Origin: Nemertoderma westbladi | Lineage: Eukaryota > Xenacoelomorpha > Nemertodermatida > Nemertodermatidae | Assembly: GCA_032718475.1 (NCBI GenBank) | Contig: JAUCBJ010007803.1 | Span: 1 to 41,494 of the forward strand | Length of the DNA: 41,494 nucleotides | Direction: 5' to 3' | Shown: positions 19,239 to 30,669 of the stretch, piece after piece | Layout of the letters: each line of letters opens with the position of its first letter | How positions within the stretch are numbered: position 1 is the first letter of the stretch | Program-made: the position numbers and the translations under genes | The notes under the pieces: model-generated | What the model saw: only the letters and a program-made list of their open reading frames with translations | The model's database searches: none | What the model was told of the DNA's origin: nothing

Positions 19239-22070
19239 ATGGTCGCTCTGGCAATGGAATATAACATCGACATCATCTGCATCCAAGAACATCGTATTTG
19301 TCATGAAGACATTGCCATGAAGTACAATGACATTGGAAATGGATGGACGTTAGTAACAAGCTCAGCAGTAAGAAACTCGGCCAATGCATCAATTGGTGGA
19401 GTAAGAATTCTGCTAAGCCCATTTGCACTTAAGACCCTAAACAACATCGAATCTATAAATTCCAGGGTTATGATCGCAACATTTGATGGGAATCCCAAGA
19501 CAACAGTTATATGTTGCTACAGTCCAACCAATGCATCAGAGCCAGAACTAGCAGTCAAGTTTTATGAAGAACTGACTGGACTTATTAAGGACATCCCGAA
19601 ACACAATGTTAAAGTCATTGCTGGTGACCTGAATGCGCAAATTGGCATCAAGGCGTCAGAAGACATCAAGGGTTACACCTATAACACCAGTTCTAACAGA
19701 AATGGGTACTTACTTTTAGACCTAATGGAAGAATGTGAATTGATACCAACAAACAACACATTTGAAAAGAGTAAGGGGAAGCTATGGACCTTTCAATACC
19801 CTAATGGAACCAAAGCACAACTGGATTACATCCTTATAAACAAAAAGTGGAGAAACAGCATGATCAACTGCGAGGCATACAGCTCGTTCAACCTAATTGG
19901 TTCGGACCACAGAATTGTGACTGCAGAGATCAGACTCAGTTTGAGAGCCAGCAAACCCAGGACAAGCAAGCAAATCAACTATGACTGGGAGAAACTCAGA
20001 ACTGACAATGCTGTAAAGGATGCTTATACAGTAGAAGTTCAAAACCGCTTTGAAGCACTTCAGTCAATGGATGAAGACCAATCCACCGATTCAATATACA
20101 AGAATATAATAACAGCCCACAAGGAATCAGCTAAGAGGCATATCCCCCAGAAACCTAAACGAAAACAGTATGTGCCATGGCAAAACTCTGAGGTTACTTG
20201 TAAGAGAGAAGATCTTAAGATAGCCTACAAAGTTAAAACCGAACAACCAACAACCGAAAACATTAACAAGGTTGAGAAAGCTAAGGACGATCTTAAATTA
20301 GCCTACAACATCAGCCAGGAAAAGTACATACAGGATAAAACTGAAGCAATTACAACTGCTCACATACAGCAACAATCAAGACTTACCTGGCAAACTGTAA
20401 ATGAGGTATCTGGTCGGAAAAGTTGTGCAAAGGGGCGCCTCAAAGCCGATAGTCCTGAAGAACGTGTTGGGAAGTGGAAAAATCACTTCAGCAACTTGCT
20501 TGGGAAGCCACCAAACATCGAGGTCAGCCTTACAAGGAAAATATATGACAAGACACTACCTATAGAAACAGGGGACTTCACACCTGCCGAACTCCAAAGA
20601 AGCATTAAAAGCATGTCCAATAATAAAGCGAGTGGATTAGATGAAATCCCAGCGGAGGTATGGAAAACCGGAGTGCTAAACAGACCATTATTGAATGTTT
20701 GCAACCGGATGTTAAAAGGGGAAAAGCCACCACCAATTTGGACTAAAGGTCAACTAAAGCCTCTCCCCAAGAAAGGAGACCTCGGCATACCAACAAACTA
20801 TCGTGGGATCTGTCTGCTTGTGGTAGCTGCCAAAATATACAATAAAATGATTCTATATAGGACTAGGCCTCACATAGAGAAACTACTGCGTAAGAGCCAA
20901 AACGGATTTCGACCAAGTAGATCAACAATAGCTCAGATACTTGCACTACGGAGACTGATTGAAAGAATTAAGTCAAAGAATCTCCCCGCAGCCATGACTT
21001 TTGTGGACTTCAAGAAGGCATTCGACTCCATCCATAGAGGTAAAATGCTTGAAATCCTAAGAGCTTATGGAATACCAGAAGTAATTGTTGCTGGCATTGG
21101 ATTGTTATATTGTGACACAGAAGCGCAGGTACTCTCACCAGATGGTGAAACTGAGTTTTTCTCAATCCTGGCTGGCGTACTGCAAGGTGACACATTAGCA
21201 CCATTACTATTTGTAATTGTGCTGGATTACGCAATGAGGACGGCCACAAAGGGTGAAGATCTGGGATTCACACTTCAAGAACGCAGAAGTAGTAGATATC
21301 CGGCAACTACAGTCACAAACACAAACTTTGCGGATGACATCGCCCTGCTCTCTAATACGCTAGCAGATGCACAGCTTCTACTAAATAAAGTGGAGAGGGC
21401 TGCTAAGGTGGTTGGATTGCATATAAATGCTACCAAGACCGAATTCATGACCTTTAATGTTGATGGAAACTTGACAACCATTGATAATAATCAACTAAGG
21501 AAGGTCGATGACTTCCAGTACCTTGGATCATGGATAGAGAGTAGCAAAAAGGACATAGAAGTTAGGAAAGCAAAGGCTTGGGTAGCTCTATCAAAAATGG
21601 ATACCATCTGGAAATCAGATCTCTCCAGGCACCTGAAGACTAAGTTCGTTCGAGCCACAGTGGAAAGTGTATTTTTATACGGGGGTGAGACCTGGACACT
21701 GACTAAATCACTTGAACAACGAATTGATGGTTGCTACACAAGACTACTAAGGGCAGCCCTAAACATCAGCTGGAGACAACACATGACAAACGCCGAGCTT
21801 TATGGTACAATACCACCTGTATCAACCACCCTCCGTGAACGCATATTAAGATTCAATGGGCACTGCTGGCGAAGTAAAGACGAGGTCATACCAGATCTAC
21901 TTTTCTGGCAACCGACTCATGGAAAGCAAAGTCGTGGACGACCGGCCATAACAGATATAGATCAACTTGAAAGGGATACTGAACTTGGGAGAAACGAAAT
22001 TGCGACAACTATGGAGAATCGGGAAGCCTGGAAGGATCTCATTTCCACTGTCCGAGTTCGCTCGACCTAG
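19239..22070 (+). CDS. apurinic endonuclease/reverse transcriptase of retrotransposon A (943 aa)
   Basis: One polypeptide nicks target DNA and copies the element RNA onto the nick (target-primed reverse transcription). Residues 1-230 are an APE-type endonuclease: catalytic Glu in IQEHR (E17), CCYSPT (92-97), GDLNAQIG (D130, N132), LDYI (D196) and the SDH triad at 222-224. Residues 440-770 are the RT: SGLDEIPAEVW, PLPKKGD, YRGICLL, SQNGFRPSRST, catalytic Asp in FVDFKKAFD (D590), LQGDTLAP, FADD (D699, D700), VGLHINATKT and YLGSW. The C-terminal 170 residues hold the RTE-style tail (HCWRSKD, SRGRPAITDID). ATG at 19239 is the first Met; the frame is open for 13 codons before it, and the endonuclease N-terminus (first conserved Asn motif) is cut, so endonuclease activity is doubtful although all RT motifs are present. 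The stop codon is the first TAG of the 3' (TAG)7 tail. Confidence 0.93.
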   Translation: MVALAMEYNIDIICIQEHRICHEDIAMKYNDIGNGWTLVTSSAVRNSANASIGGVRILLSPFALKTLNNIESINSRVMIATFDGNPKTTVICCYSPTNASEPELAVKFYEELTGLIKDIPKHNVKVIAGDLNAQIGIKASEDIKGYTYNTSSNRNGYLLLDLMEECELIPTNNTFEKSKGKLWTFQYPNGTKAQLDYILINKKWRNSMINCEAYSSFNLIGSDHRIVTAEIRLSLRASKPRTSKQINYDWEKLRTDNAVKDAYTVEVQNRFEALQSMDEDQSTDSIYKNIITAHKESAKRHIPQKPKRKQYVPWQNSEVTCKREDLKIAYKVKTEQPTTENINKVEKAKDDLKLAYNISQEKYIQDKTEAITTAHIQQQSRLTWQTVNEVSGRKSCAKGRLKADSPEERVGKWKNHFSNLLGKPPNIEVSLTRKIYDKTLPIETGDFTPAELQRSIKSMSNNKASGLDEIPAEVWKTGVLNRPLLNVCNRMLKGEKPPPIWTKGQLKPLPKKGDLGIPTNYRGICLLVVAAKIYNKMILYRTRPHIEKLLRKSQNGFRPSRSTIAQILALRRLIERIKSKNLPAAMTFVDFKKAFDSIHRGKMLEILRAYGIPEVIVAGIGLLYCDTEAQVLSPDGETEFFSILAGVLQGDTLAPLLFVIVLDYAMRTATKGEDLGFTLQERRSSRYPATTVTNTNFADDIALLSNTLADAQLLLNKVERAAKVVGLHINATKTEFMTFNVDGNLTTIDNNQLRKVDDFQYLGSWIESSKKDIEVRKAKAWVALSKMDTIWKSDLSRHLKTKFVRATVESVFLYGGETWTLTKSLEQRIDGCYTRLLRAALNISWRQHMTNAELYGTIPPVSTTLRERILRFNGHCWRSKDEVIPDLLFWQPTHGKQSRGRPAITDIDQLERDTELGRNEIATTMENREAWKDLISTVRVRST

Positions 22071-22088
22071 TAGTAGTAGTAGTAGTAG
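22068..22088 (+). repeat. (TAG)7 3' tail of retrotransposon A
   Basis: Seven TAG triplets; the first is the stop codon of the 943-aa frame. The host sequence beginning AACATAG follows. In the duplicate locus (27550 onward) the same host site reads TAGAACATAG, so a TAG already at the target may have annealed to the tail. Confidence 0.9.
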
Positions 22089-22407
22089 AACATAGTCAAC
22101 CACAATTATGGACAAGAATGGTGCAAGTGTGTCTCCCTGGAGGACGTCCCATTACACTTCAAATGATTCTCTGTCACCGTCAACAGTAGAGACAAATGTA
22201 GTCGAACCATCGTATACTGATCTGATTGCTGCAATAATTTCATCAGGAATCCCATATAATGAAAGTATGCTGAACATACGTGAGAGAGAGACTGAATCAA
22301 AGGCCTTGAAGAAGTCAACAAAGATAACAGCCAGATGCCTATCTTTCTTTTTTGATGACTCTTCAATTATCCTTCGGGTATCCTATGGGCTCCATGGTCC
22401 CACGAAT
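22089..22407 (-). pseudogene. LINE family B, copy B3: RT fragment
   Basis: On the minus strand this reads from the GTMEP region through VDFFKAFDS, FSILSLYGIP, DGSTTFVSTV and LQGDTLAPF to the VVDYV motif. It is cut at 22089 where element A is inserted. A TAA at 22152-22154 (minus strand) falls in the middle of the RT in place of a Leu codon of copy B1. The identical stop is present in copy B2 at 27616-27618, so B2 and B3 are descendants of one dead copy. 5' homology ends at about 22407. Confidence 0.85.
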
Positions 22408-22514
22408 GCCGAATTGGCCAAATGCCAAAATAAGGATCACGAGACGAATTACAGAAATGCTGAAATGTTTGATCCTGTTTAAACACTTAGTTAGTAGGCC
22501 TACAACATGAATAA

Positions 22515-22650
22515 ACCATGCAGTTAGGTGTATAGTAATACTGTTCGGGTTTGCAATTAGCACAACATTAATTTGACCATGCAGTTAGGTGTATAATAAT
22601 ACTGTTCAGGTTTGCAGTTAGCACAACATTAATAGACAATGCAGTTAGGG
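22515..22650 (+). repeat. 61-bp tandem units, about 2.3 copies
   Basis: Units begin ACCATGCAGTTAGGTGTATA and end AGCACAACATTAAT. The duplicate locus at 27980-28170 has about one more unit. Confidence 0.85.
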
Positions 22651-22805
22651 CTATGGTATATGTGTAGTCTTTACCACCCTTGTACTCTAGCGACCTTCCA
22701 GAGAATTTGTTAGTTAGGTGTATAGTTGATTTGCATGCGTCTGGAACAGTTAGCACTTTGGACGAAAAAGAGCACGTTAGCGTTTCGAGTGGTTTGCCGG
22801 TATAC

Positions 22806-22850
22806 GTGTAGGTGTTTATATGTAGGTGTTTATATGTAGGTGTTTATATG
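22806..22850 (+). repeat. 14-bp tandem repeat, three units
   Basis: Three copies of GTAGGTGTTTATAT. At the corresponding place in the other S copy (28332) there is instead the start of the (TG)n array. Confidence 0.85.
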
Positions 22851-22873
22851 TGTTGGCAAATATACCAAAGGGC

Positions 22874-23725
22874 TAACTTTGTAAGCTCTTTTTCCGCTAT
22901 TGTGCTAACTTTTCCAAAGTGCTAACTCAAAGTGCTAACTCGTGGTCCTTGCAATCTGAAACTTTGTCAAAACGTTTTTTAGACCATTTCCCACAAGTTA
23001 GCATTTTACCAGTTTTGCAGTCCAGTGTGTCATGTGTATGAAAAACTTGGCCCCCCTTAGCGGCATTATGGGAACTGGTACTTTTCAAACACACTTAAAC
23101 ACTCAAGAGTATGGAATAGCCATAATGCTAACTTACAAACACACTTCTTACACTTACATTCCATTTGTACCAACTACCAAGTGCTAAATGATTATAAGAC
23201 CGCAAATACCCTAATACGCTAACTCGCTGAATGTTAATTGCGAATACCCCTCCGTTTCGCGAATAGCCATATTGTACACGTATAACCTAATAATAAAAGC
23301 GTTTTGCACAAACTGCGGGAGCGCTAAAGTCTTAACTTATTACTTTTAGATAGTCTTTGAAAGTACTCTATACAAAGTCCTAACCCGATAACTGTGTATT
23401 GTCATGGAAACGTAATGGTTTCTTACCTGGACATCCATACAATGTATTTCAATTTATTGCACAGGCGACATATTATTATGTAGTGAGTGATTGCCGTGAA
23501 ATGGAAATACCTAGATATATTGACAATCGTTATTTCAAAATTCATCCGGTCTAAATGTTGAGATACCACAAATTGAGGTTCTAAATTTGTGAAAATATTA
23601 GTGAAACAATTTTAGGGTTAAAGAGAAAACTCTATTTGTTTTTATGTAGAGTAATGCGTAATTTTATTCCACAAAGTTGCCTTTTCTTTTATAGCAGGTA
23701 AATTGCAATAATTAGTGCATTATAG
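22874..23725 (+). repeat. repeat X, copy 2 (852 bp)
   Basis: Near-identical to 18349-19199, with scattered single-base differences (for example TTTGTAAG for TTTGCAAG). It ends at the same GTGCATTATAG word, after which flanking sequence is unrelated. With copy 1 it brackets element A and LINE fragment B3. Confidence 0.88.
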
Positions 23726-24419
23726 GCGTACCTAAACGTGCGCTATTTTTATGAAAATTAATAACTTCTCGATGTGGTGATATCCTCGTAACGCAGCTAA
23801 GTAATACTCTCTAACTTAGTAACAATAAACTTCTATAACAAATATTGATAGTATTTCCCATTACTGATAACCATTGATTGTAGGCGAAGTGTAAGTTTAG
23901 TTGATGTACCAACTGCAATTAATTGCATAAAAAGGATATGAATTTCATTAATATTCCTAAACATTACAATAATAACGCTAATAATTAAGCATTTAGAACG
24001 CCCTTAAATTGACATAATTTAACAAAATGGCACCATTTTGTGAAAAGGGCACTGTCAACGTTTATGAATGAATGACCCTTGTATATTTATGGAAACATCC
24101 CTCGCCACCCTCGCTCGGTACATAAATACTGCTTATGTTAAACCTTTCACACAATCATGTAAAATAGTTATAGTTTCACTTTTATCAATTTACAATATTT
24201 GCAGGAAAAATAATACAATTCAATCATTATTCGTGTAACACATCAGTTATAAATCGGTAAAATATGAAAGTTCCTTTACATAAATCATTACGTCGGTTTT
24301 TCTGAATTTTATTGTCTGCTATATTTTAATTTTTTTACCTATTATCAATAATGTTTTTTACTTTCTCTCGTGTTATTTTAATTTTCGTTGGTTAGTCAAT
24401 CACACTTATATTCAATTTG
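23726..24419. other. AT-rich stretch, no gene recognised
   Basis: No open frame of interest, no repeat shared with the rest of the window. Confidence 0.45.
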
Positions 24420-24650
24420 TACTAAGTGCTAAATGATTGTAAGACCGAAAATATTGATTGCGAATACCCCTCAGTTTCGCAAATAACCAATTTCACATCG
24501 AACACAAAAATAAAACCGTTTGCATAAACTCCGGGAGCGCTAAAGTCCTAACATAAGCTTTCTTTTGAAAGTACTTTATACAAAGTCCTAACCCGATAAT
24601 TTTGTATTGTCATGGAAACCTAATGGTTTCTTACCTGGACATTGACAACT
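24420..24650 (+). repeat. repeat X, diverged partial copy 3
   Basis: Matches X internal positions about 18655-18905: AAGTGCTAAATGATT, TGCGAATACCCCTC, CTCCGGGAGCGCTAAAGTC, and ATGGTTTCTTACCTGGACAT. Several small deletions mark it as older than the two full copies. Confidence 0.75.
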
Positions 24651-24864
24651 AGTCTAATGAAACATAGGCAAACCGAAATTTATTCCCAGACTGAAACGAA
24701 CAAGAATGGTGAAATGGAGAACTTACACATAGATAGACACGAAGTGGGGCCTTCGCGCAGCACGTGACTTAAATTTAATTTAAGTACTAATTCGAAAGTA
24801 TTACTGTATTAGCAAATTTTAAGCAGATTTCGCCTAATCACTTTTTACCTCTTTCATTTCTATT

Positions 24865-25795
24865 CAGACATTTCTGACTCTAGCGGTATAGTGAGAACTG
24901 AAGATGGATTAGGGTCTCCAGCCCCACAAAGACACAGCCTATGGATGAATAGTACATACGTACATCGGCCAAGTTTCATCTTGAATAACGGATAACGAAA
25001 TGAGAGACGGATCTCACTTTCAGAAATTTCGTCGTATAGCGGCAGACCGATTAAATCTCCCCCCCCCCCCCCCCCCCTCCCCACAAAGACGCAGCATGTG
25101 GTCCAGAATATATGGCAAGATTCAGCTTAAACTGATTAAAATCAATGAGACGGGAGAATCTATTCACTTTCAGGCATAAAGTAGTCCTATAGCGGGTGAC
25201 TGTTGAACTGATTTTCAACAAAACAAATTTTCAACTTGGCAGCTTTAAATTCGACAAAGTTATAAGCATGTCAATATCATAACGACGACAACGATTTCAC
25301 TTTCAGACATTTGGCCCTCTAGCGGCAGACTGGAGAACTGCAGATGGATTCGCCTCCTTTGAAAGTCACAGCTAATGGTCTAATACATATCTGCCAAGTT
25401 TCAGCTTAAACGGATTAAAAGCAAAGAAATGGGAGGGCATTTAATGTTTAGACATGTGGCCCTGTAGCGGGAGACCATTGCACTGATGGTGTCTGAAAGT
25501 CTCTCAAAAATCTCGACTTTAGCTCATATTGATACCTACAAATTTTCAACTTGGCAGCTTTAAATCCGACAAAGTTATTAGCATGTCAAAATCGTAACGA
25601 CGACAACGATTTCACTTTCAGACCTTTGGCCCTCTAGCGGCAGACTGGAGAACTGCAGATGGATTCGCCTCCTTTGAAAGTCACAGCTAATGGTCTAATA
25701 CATATCTGCCAAGTTTCAGCTTAAACGGATTAAAAGCAAAGAAATGGGAGGGCATTTAATGTTTAGACATGTGGCCCTCTAGCGGGAGACCATTC
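24865..25795 (+). repeat. tandem monomers of about 155 bp with a CTCTAGCGG box
   Basis: About six diverged monomers each carry TTCACTTTCAGACAT, a CTCTAGCGG or CTATAGCGG box, AGACY, a CACAGC word, CAAGTTTCAGCTTAAAC and GATTAAAA. Two monomers form a higher-order unit of about 315 bp, nearly identical at 25222-25495 and 25539-25795. The block is non-coding. The tract of 19 C at 25059-25077 falls within it. Confidence 0.75.
25059..25077 (+). repeat. poly-C tract (19 C)
   Basis: C run inside the 155-bp monomer array, followed by TCCCCAC. It is the fourth long C run in the window and in a different repeat family from the other three. Confidence 0.95.
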
Positions 25796-26150
25796 GGGAC
25801 CGGGATTATTCCTCTCAGAGATCCCGTTTTACGGGATCGGTATTGCAATTTTGGATTAAATTCATCAAAGTTAATAGTATATAAGGCAGGTTTTCAGTAA
25901 CACTCACTTTATTGTACACTTCTGAAATATTAGTAAGATAAAGTTATATTAAAATTATCTTATAATTGATTACTGGATGGTTTACTGAAATAAAAATTAG
26001 ATATAATCAAATCATTTCCGTTCTGCTGGAACGTTTTTTTAGATGTTCAACAAATTTATTTAACCATTTAAACTTCGGATCCCGTTTCAAAAAAGTCGGA
26101 ATCGGGATTCGATATTTCGCTGGGATCCCGGTTTTTCGTTTTTTTTTTAA
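25796..26150. other. possible hAT-like remnant with CGGGATCCCG-type ends
   Basis: GACCGGGATTATTCC and ATCCCGTTTTACGGGAT near 25797-25850 face GGGATCCCGGTTTTTCG at about 26121-26137. ACCGGGAT/ATCCCGGT words therefore occur in inverted orientation about 330 bp apart. Similar G/C palindromic ends occur on some hAT elements. No exact ends or target duplication can be defined. Confidence 0.25.
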
Positions 26151-26179
26151 ACATTAGTGCATTGATGAAGCCAGAAGAA

Positions 26180-26731
26180 GTCTTCCGATTGTTTAAATAT
26201 AAAATCTGATTTAAATAAAAAAATCTGATTTAAATAAGAAAAAAGTGATTTAAATGGGTGACTACGAAACAAAGACCAAAGACCTAAATAATAAAGACCT
26301 GCATAATCTTTGAAACATGTGTTAACTTTCGTTTATTGTTTTGGTTCCCCCAACAAGCCTCTGTAACATGCTCCTTTACTAACCTGTTCCTTTAAATGCA
26401 ATGTAACCTAACGCTCTTTGGCACCTGTACAAAACAAAGATATAAAGTCGCGTTACGTCCTAAGGGGGATTAGGTCCCATTGCCATATAGGGTTAGGTCC
26501 CATTGCCATATAGGGTTAGGTCCCATTGCCATTTACAGGAGCAGGTTAGTAAAGGAGCAGATGCAGTTTGGGGAACCAAAACGATAAACGAAAGTTGACA
26601 CATGTGTTTCATACAGGTCTTTGTTATTTGGGTCTTTGCTTTTTAGTCACCCGATTTAAATGAAAAAAAATCTGATTTAAATCAAATAAATCTGATTTAA
26701 ATAAAAAAAATCTGATTTTTATCAACCCTGC
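26180..26731. mobile_element. fold-back element with about 200-bp inverted arms (hAT-like tip)
   Basis: Read from the right end inward the minus strand begins CAGGGTTGATAAAAATC, a tip like that of some hAT transposons, followed by several AATCAGATTT/ATTTAAATC words. The two arms (about 26185-26405 and 26530-26731) match in inverted order. Each has GTGACTA, CAAAGAC, a CATGTGT word, CTTTCGTTTAT, TTTTGGTTCCCC and TGCTCCTTTACTAACCTG. The left tip is missing or degraded. The short middle holds three 23-bp units (26466-26535). There is no transposase, so it is non-autonomous. The right tip abuts the truncated 3' end of LINE copy B2. Confidence 0.7.
26466..26535 (+). repeat. 23-bp tandem repeat, three units
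   Basis: GGTTAGGTCCCATTGCCATA-type units in the loop of the fold-back element. Confidence 0.9.
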
Positions 26732-27865
26732 ACCCATGACATTTGCTAGATCATCCGCTTCTTCAAGGCCAGTGTCCTTTAAGATGTGTCTCAAGAAAGT
26801 CATGGTCTGTCCACCATGCTTATTCAGTCCATGAGGCTGCCAAAGTATAAGTTTATGCACTGGCTGGTCCTCACGGTGAAAGCAATGTCCTGCAAAGCAG
26901 AGGCGATTTTGTTCTAGTGTCAAGCTTGGGGGAACCAATGAGACACCTCCAATGTTATATAGTGTCTGGTTGGAGATGTGTGCATTGTACTTGACACAAT
27001 GTACCCGGCGTAGCATTCTTGTGAATGTGCCATCCAGAGATTTGGTGTCCTCAGCAGTTAGAGCCCAACATGGACTCTCATAGAGAGGTAATGGAACTAC
27101 TGCTGCTCTAAATAATCTGACCTTAAGTTTCCGATTAATTCTCGGTGACTTCCAAATCCTGCAAAGCATATTCAAGGCTGCCCAATGCGTTCACTTACGT
27201 ATTCGAAGGTCCTCATCTGACTTCCGGATCCATGATCCCAGGTAACAGAAGTCGTCCACATGCTCAAGCATACCATCCTTTGAGCTTATGCTCATCCGAT
27301 CTGAGGACTTTCAAAGTTAACTGTCAAAATTGTGGTCTTTCTGGAGTTAATAAAAAGACCAACACTAGAAGCAGCATGTTCTAATGAGCTGAGGAGCCGT
27401 TGGGCTCCCTCTAGTGATTCTGAGAGTACTCCTAAGTCATCAGCAAAGTCTAGATCAGTTAGGTGCTTGGCAGGATTTCCTCGACTTCTGGAGCCAGTAG
27501 GTGGAGTTATCATCACCCCATCATCATTATGATGATCTAAGGACGTGCGTAGAACATAGTCAACCACAATTATGAACAAGAATGGTGCAAGTGTGTCTCC
27601 CTGGAGGACGTCCCATTACACTTCAAATGGTTCTCTGACACCGTCAACAGTAGAGACAAATGTTGTCGAACCATCGTATACTGATCTGATTGCTGCAATA
27701 ATTTCATCAGGAATCCCATATAATGAAAGTATGCTGAACATACGTTAGAGAGAGACTGAATCAAAGGCCTTGAAGAAGTCAACAAAGATAACAGCCAGAA
27801 GCCTATCTCTCTTTTTTGATAACTCTTCAATTATCCTTCGGGTATCCTATGGGCTCCATGGTCCC
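26732..27865 (-). pseudogene. LINE family B, copy B2: RT domain and C-terminus
   Basis: On the minus strand this runs from the GTMEP region at about 27865 through VDFFKAFDS, LQGDTLAPF, FIIVVDYVLR, the FADD in LDFADDLGVLS (frame 27579-27292), and then the thumb and C-terminal part (frame 27175-26732, ending DDLANVMG). Frame breaks: the TAA at 27616-27618 shared with B3, loss of 10 nt at about 27307 relative to B1, and a further shift near 27185. It retains the frame where B1 has its extra G at 10696. The last residues of the C-terminus are missing, replaced at 26731 by the fold-back element tip. Confidence 0.88.
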
Positions 27866-28330
27866 ACTAATGCCGAATTGGCCGGATGCCAAAGTAAGGA
27901 TCACGAGACGAATTACAGAAATGCTGAAATGTTTGATCCTGTTTAAACACTTAGTTAGTAGGCCTACAACATGAATAAACCATGCAGTTAGTTATGTGTA
28001 TAATAATACTGTTCGGGTTTGCAATTAGCACAACATTAATTTGACCATGCAGTTAGGTGTATAATAATACTGTTCGGGTTTGCAGTTAGCACAACATTAA
28101 TTAGACCTTGCAGTTAGGTGTATAGTAATACTGTTCAGGTTTGCAGTTAGCACAACATTAATAGACAATGCAGTTAGGGCTATGGTATATGTGTAGTCAT
28201 TACCACCCTTGTACTCTAGCGACCTTCCAGAGAATTTGTTAGTTAGGTGTATAGTTGATTTGCATGCGTCTGGAACAGTTAGCACTTTGGACGAAAAAGA
28301 GCACGTTAGCGTTTCGAGTGGTTTGCCGGT

Positions 28331-28332
<2 letters not shown>
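27553..28332. repeat. duplicated segment S, copy 2
   Basis: Pairs with 22089-22803. It holds the 5' half of LINE B2 plus non-LINE flank, with an extra 61-bp unit (27980-28170). Beyond 28332 the array of (TG)n units begins. Confidence 0.9.
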
Positions 28333-30380
<2,048 letters not shown>

Positions 30381-30439
30381 CCCAGATTAAAATTTACTCC
30401 TTATAATGCACGGCACGTGGAGTTACTTCAATATATATT

Positions 30440-30669
30440 AAACAAATAATAGGTTCTCATACGCTGATCAAAGGTCATTGTAGATAAACAAATAATAGGT
30501 TCTCACACGCTGATCAAAGGTCATTGTAGATAAACAAATAATAGGTTCTCACACGCTGATCAAAGGTCATTGTAGATAAACAAATAATAGGTTCTCACAC
30601 GCTGATCAAAGGTCATTGTAGATAAACAAATAATAGGTTCTCACACGCTGATCAAAGGTCATTGTAGAT
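30440..30669 (+). repeat. 46-bp tandem repeat, five units
   Basis: Units begin AAACAAATAATAGGTTCTCA and contain TGATCAAAGGTCATTG. Units 2-5 are identical; the first differs by one base (CATACG for CACACG). Confidence 0.95.

Larger units (their letters stand above)
19200..22088 (+). mobile_element. RTE-like non-LTR retrotransposon A, 5'-truncated
   Basis: The element runs from the join with repeat X (19199/19200) to the end of a (TAG)7 tail at 22088. The frame is open from 19200, reading NARTLKAQSKQGD before the first Met. This is the tail of the conserved N-terminal TWN-type endonuclease motif, so only the extreme N-terminus and any 5' UTR are missing. There is no poly-A; a short tandem-repeat tail is typical of RTE-type LINEs. 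The right junction lies in LINE copy B3; the left junction is repeat X rather than the rest of B3, so no target duplication can be defined. Absence of stops over 943 codons suggests a young insertion. Confidence 0.9.
22089..22803. repeat. duplicated segment S, copy 1 (pairs with 27553-28332)
   Basis: Besides the LINE fragment, the unrelated flank (CCGAATTGGCC, GGCCTACAACATGAATAAAC, 61-bp tandem units, up to GTTTGCCGGTAT) is shared with 27553-28332 in the same orientation. The main difference is one fewer 61-bp unit here. The pair arose by DNA duplication, not by independent retrotransposition. Confidence 0.9.

Noticed and set aside
22108-22482. 124-codon plus-strand open frame
   Set aside because: It is the antisense shadow of LINE fragment B3, whose RT motifs read on the minus strand.
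30440-30669. CRISPR-like array
   Set aside because: The units are contiguous without unique spacers, and the sequence is eukaryotic.
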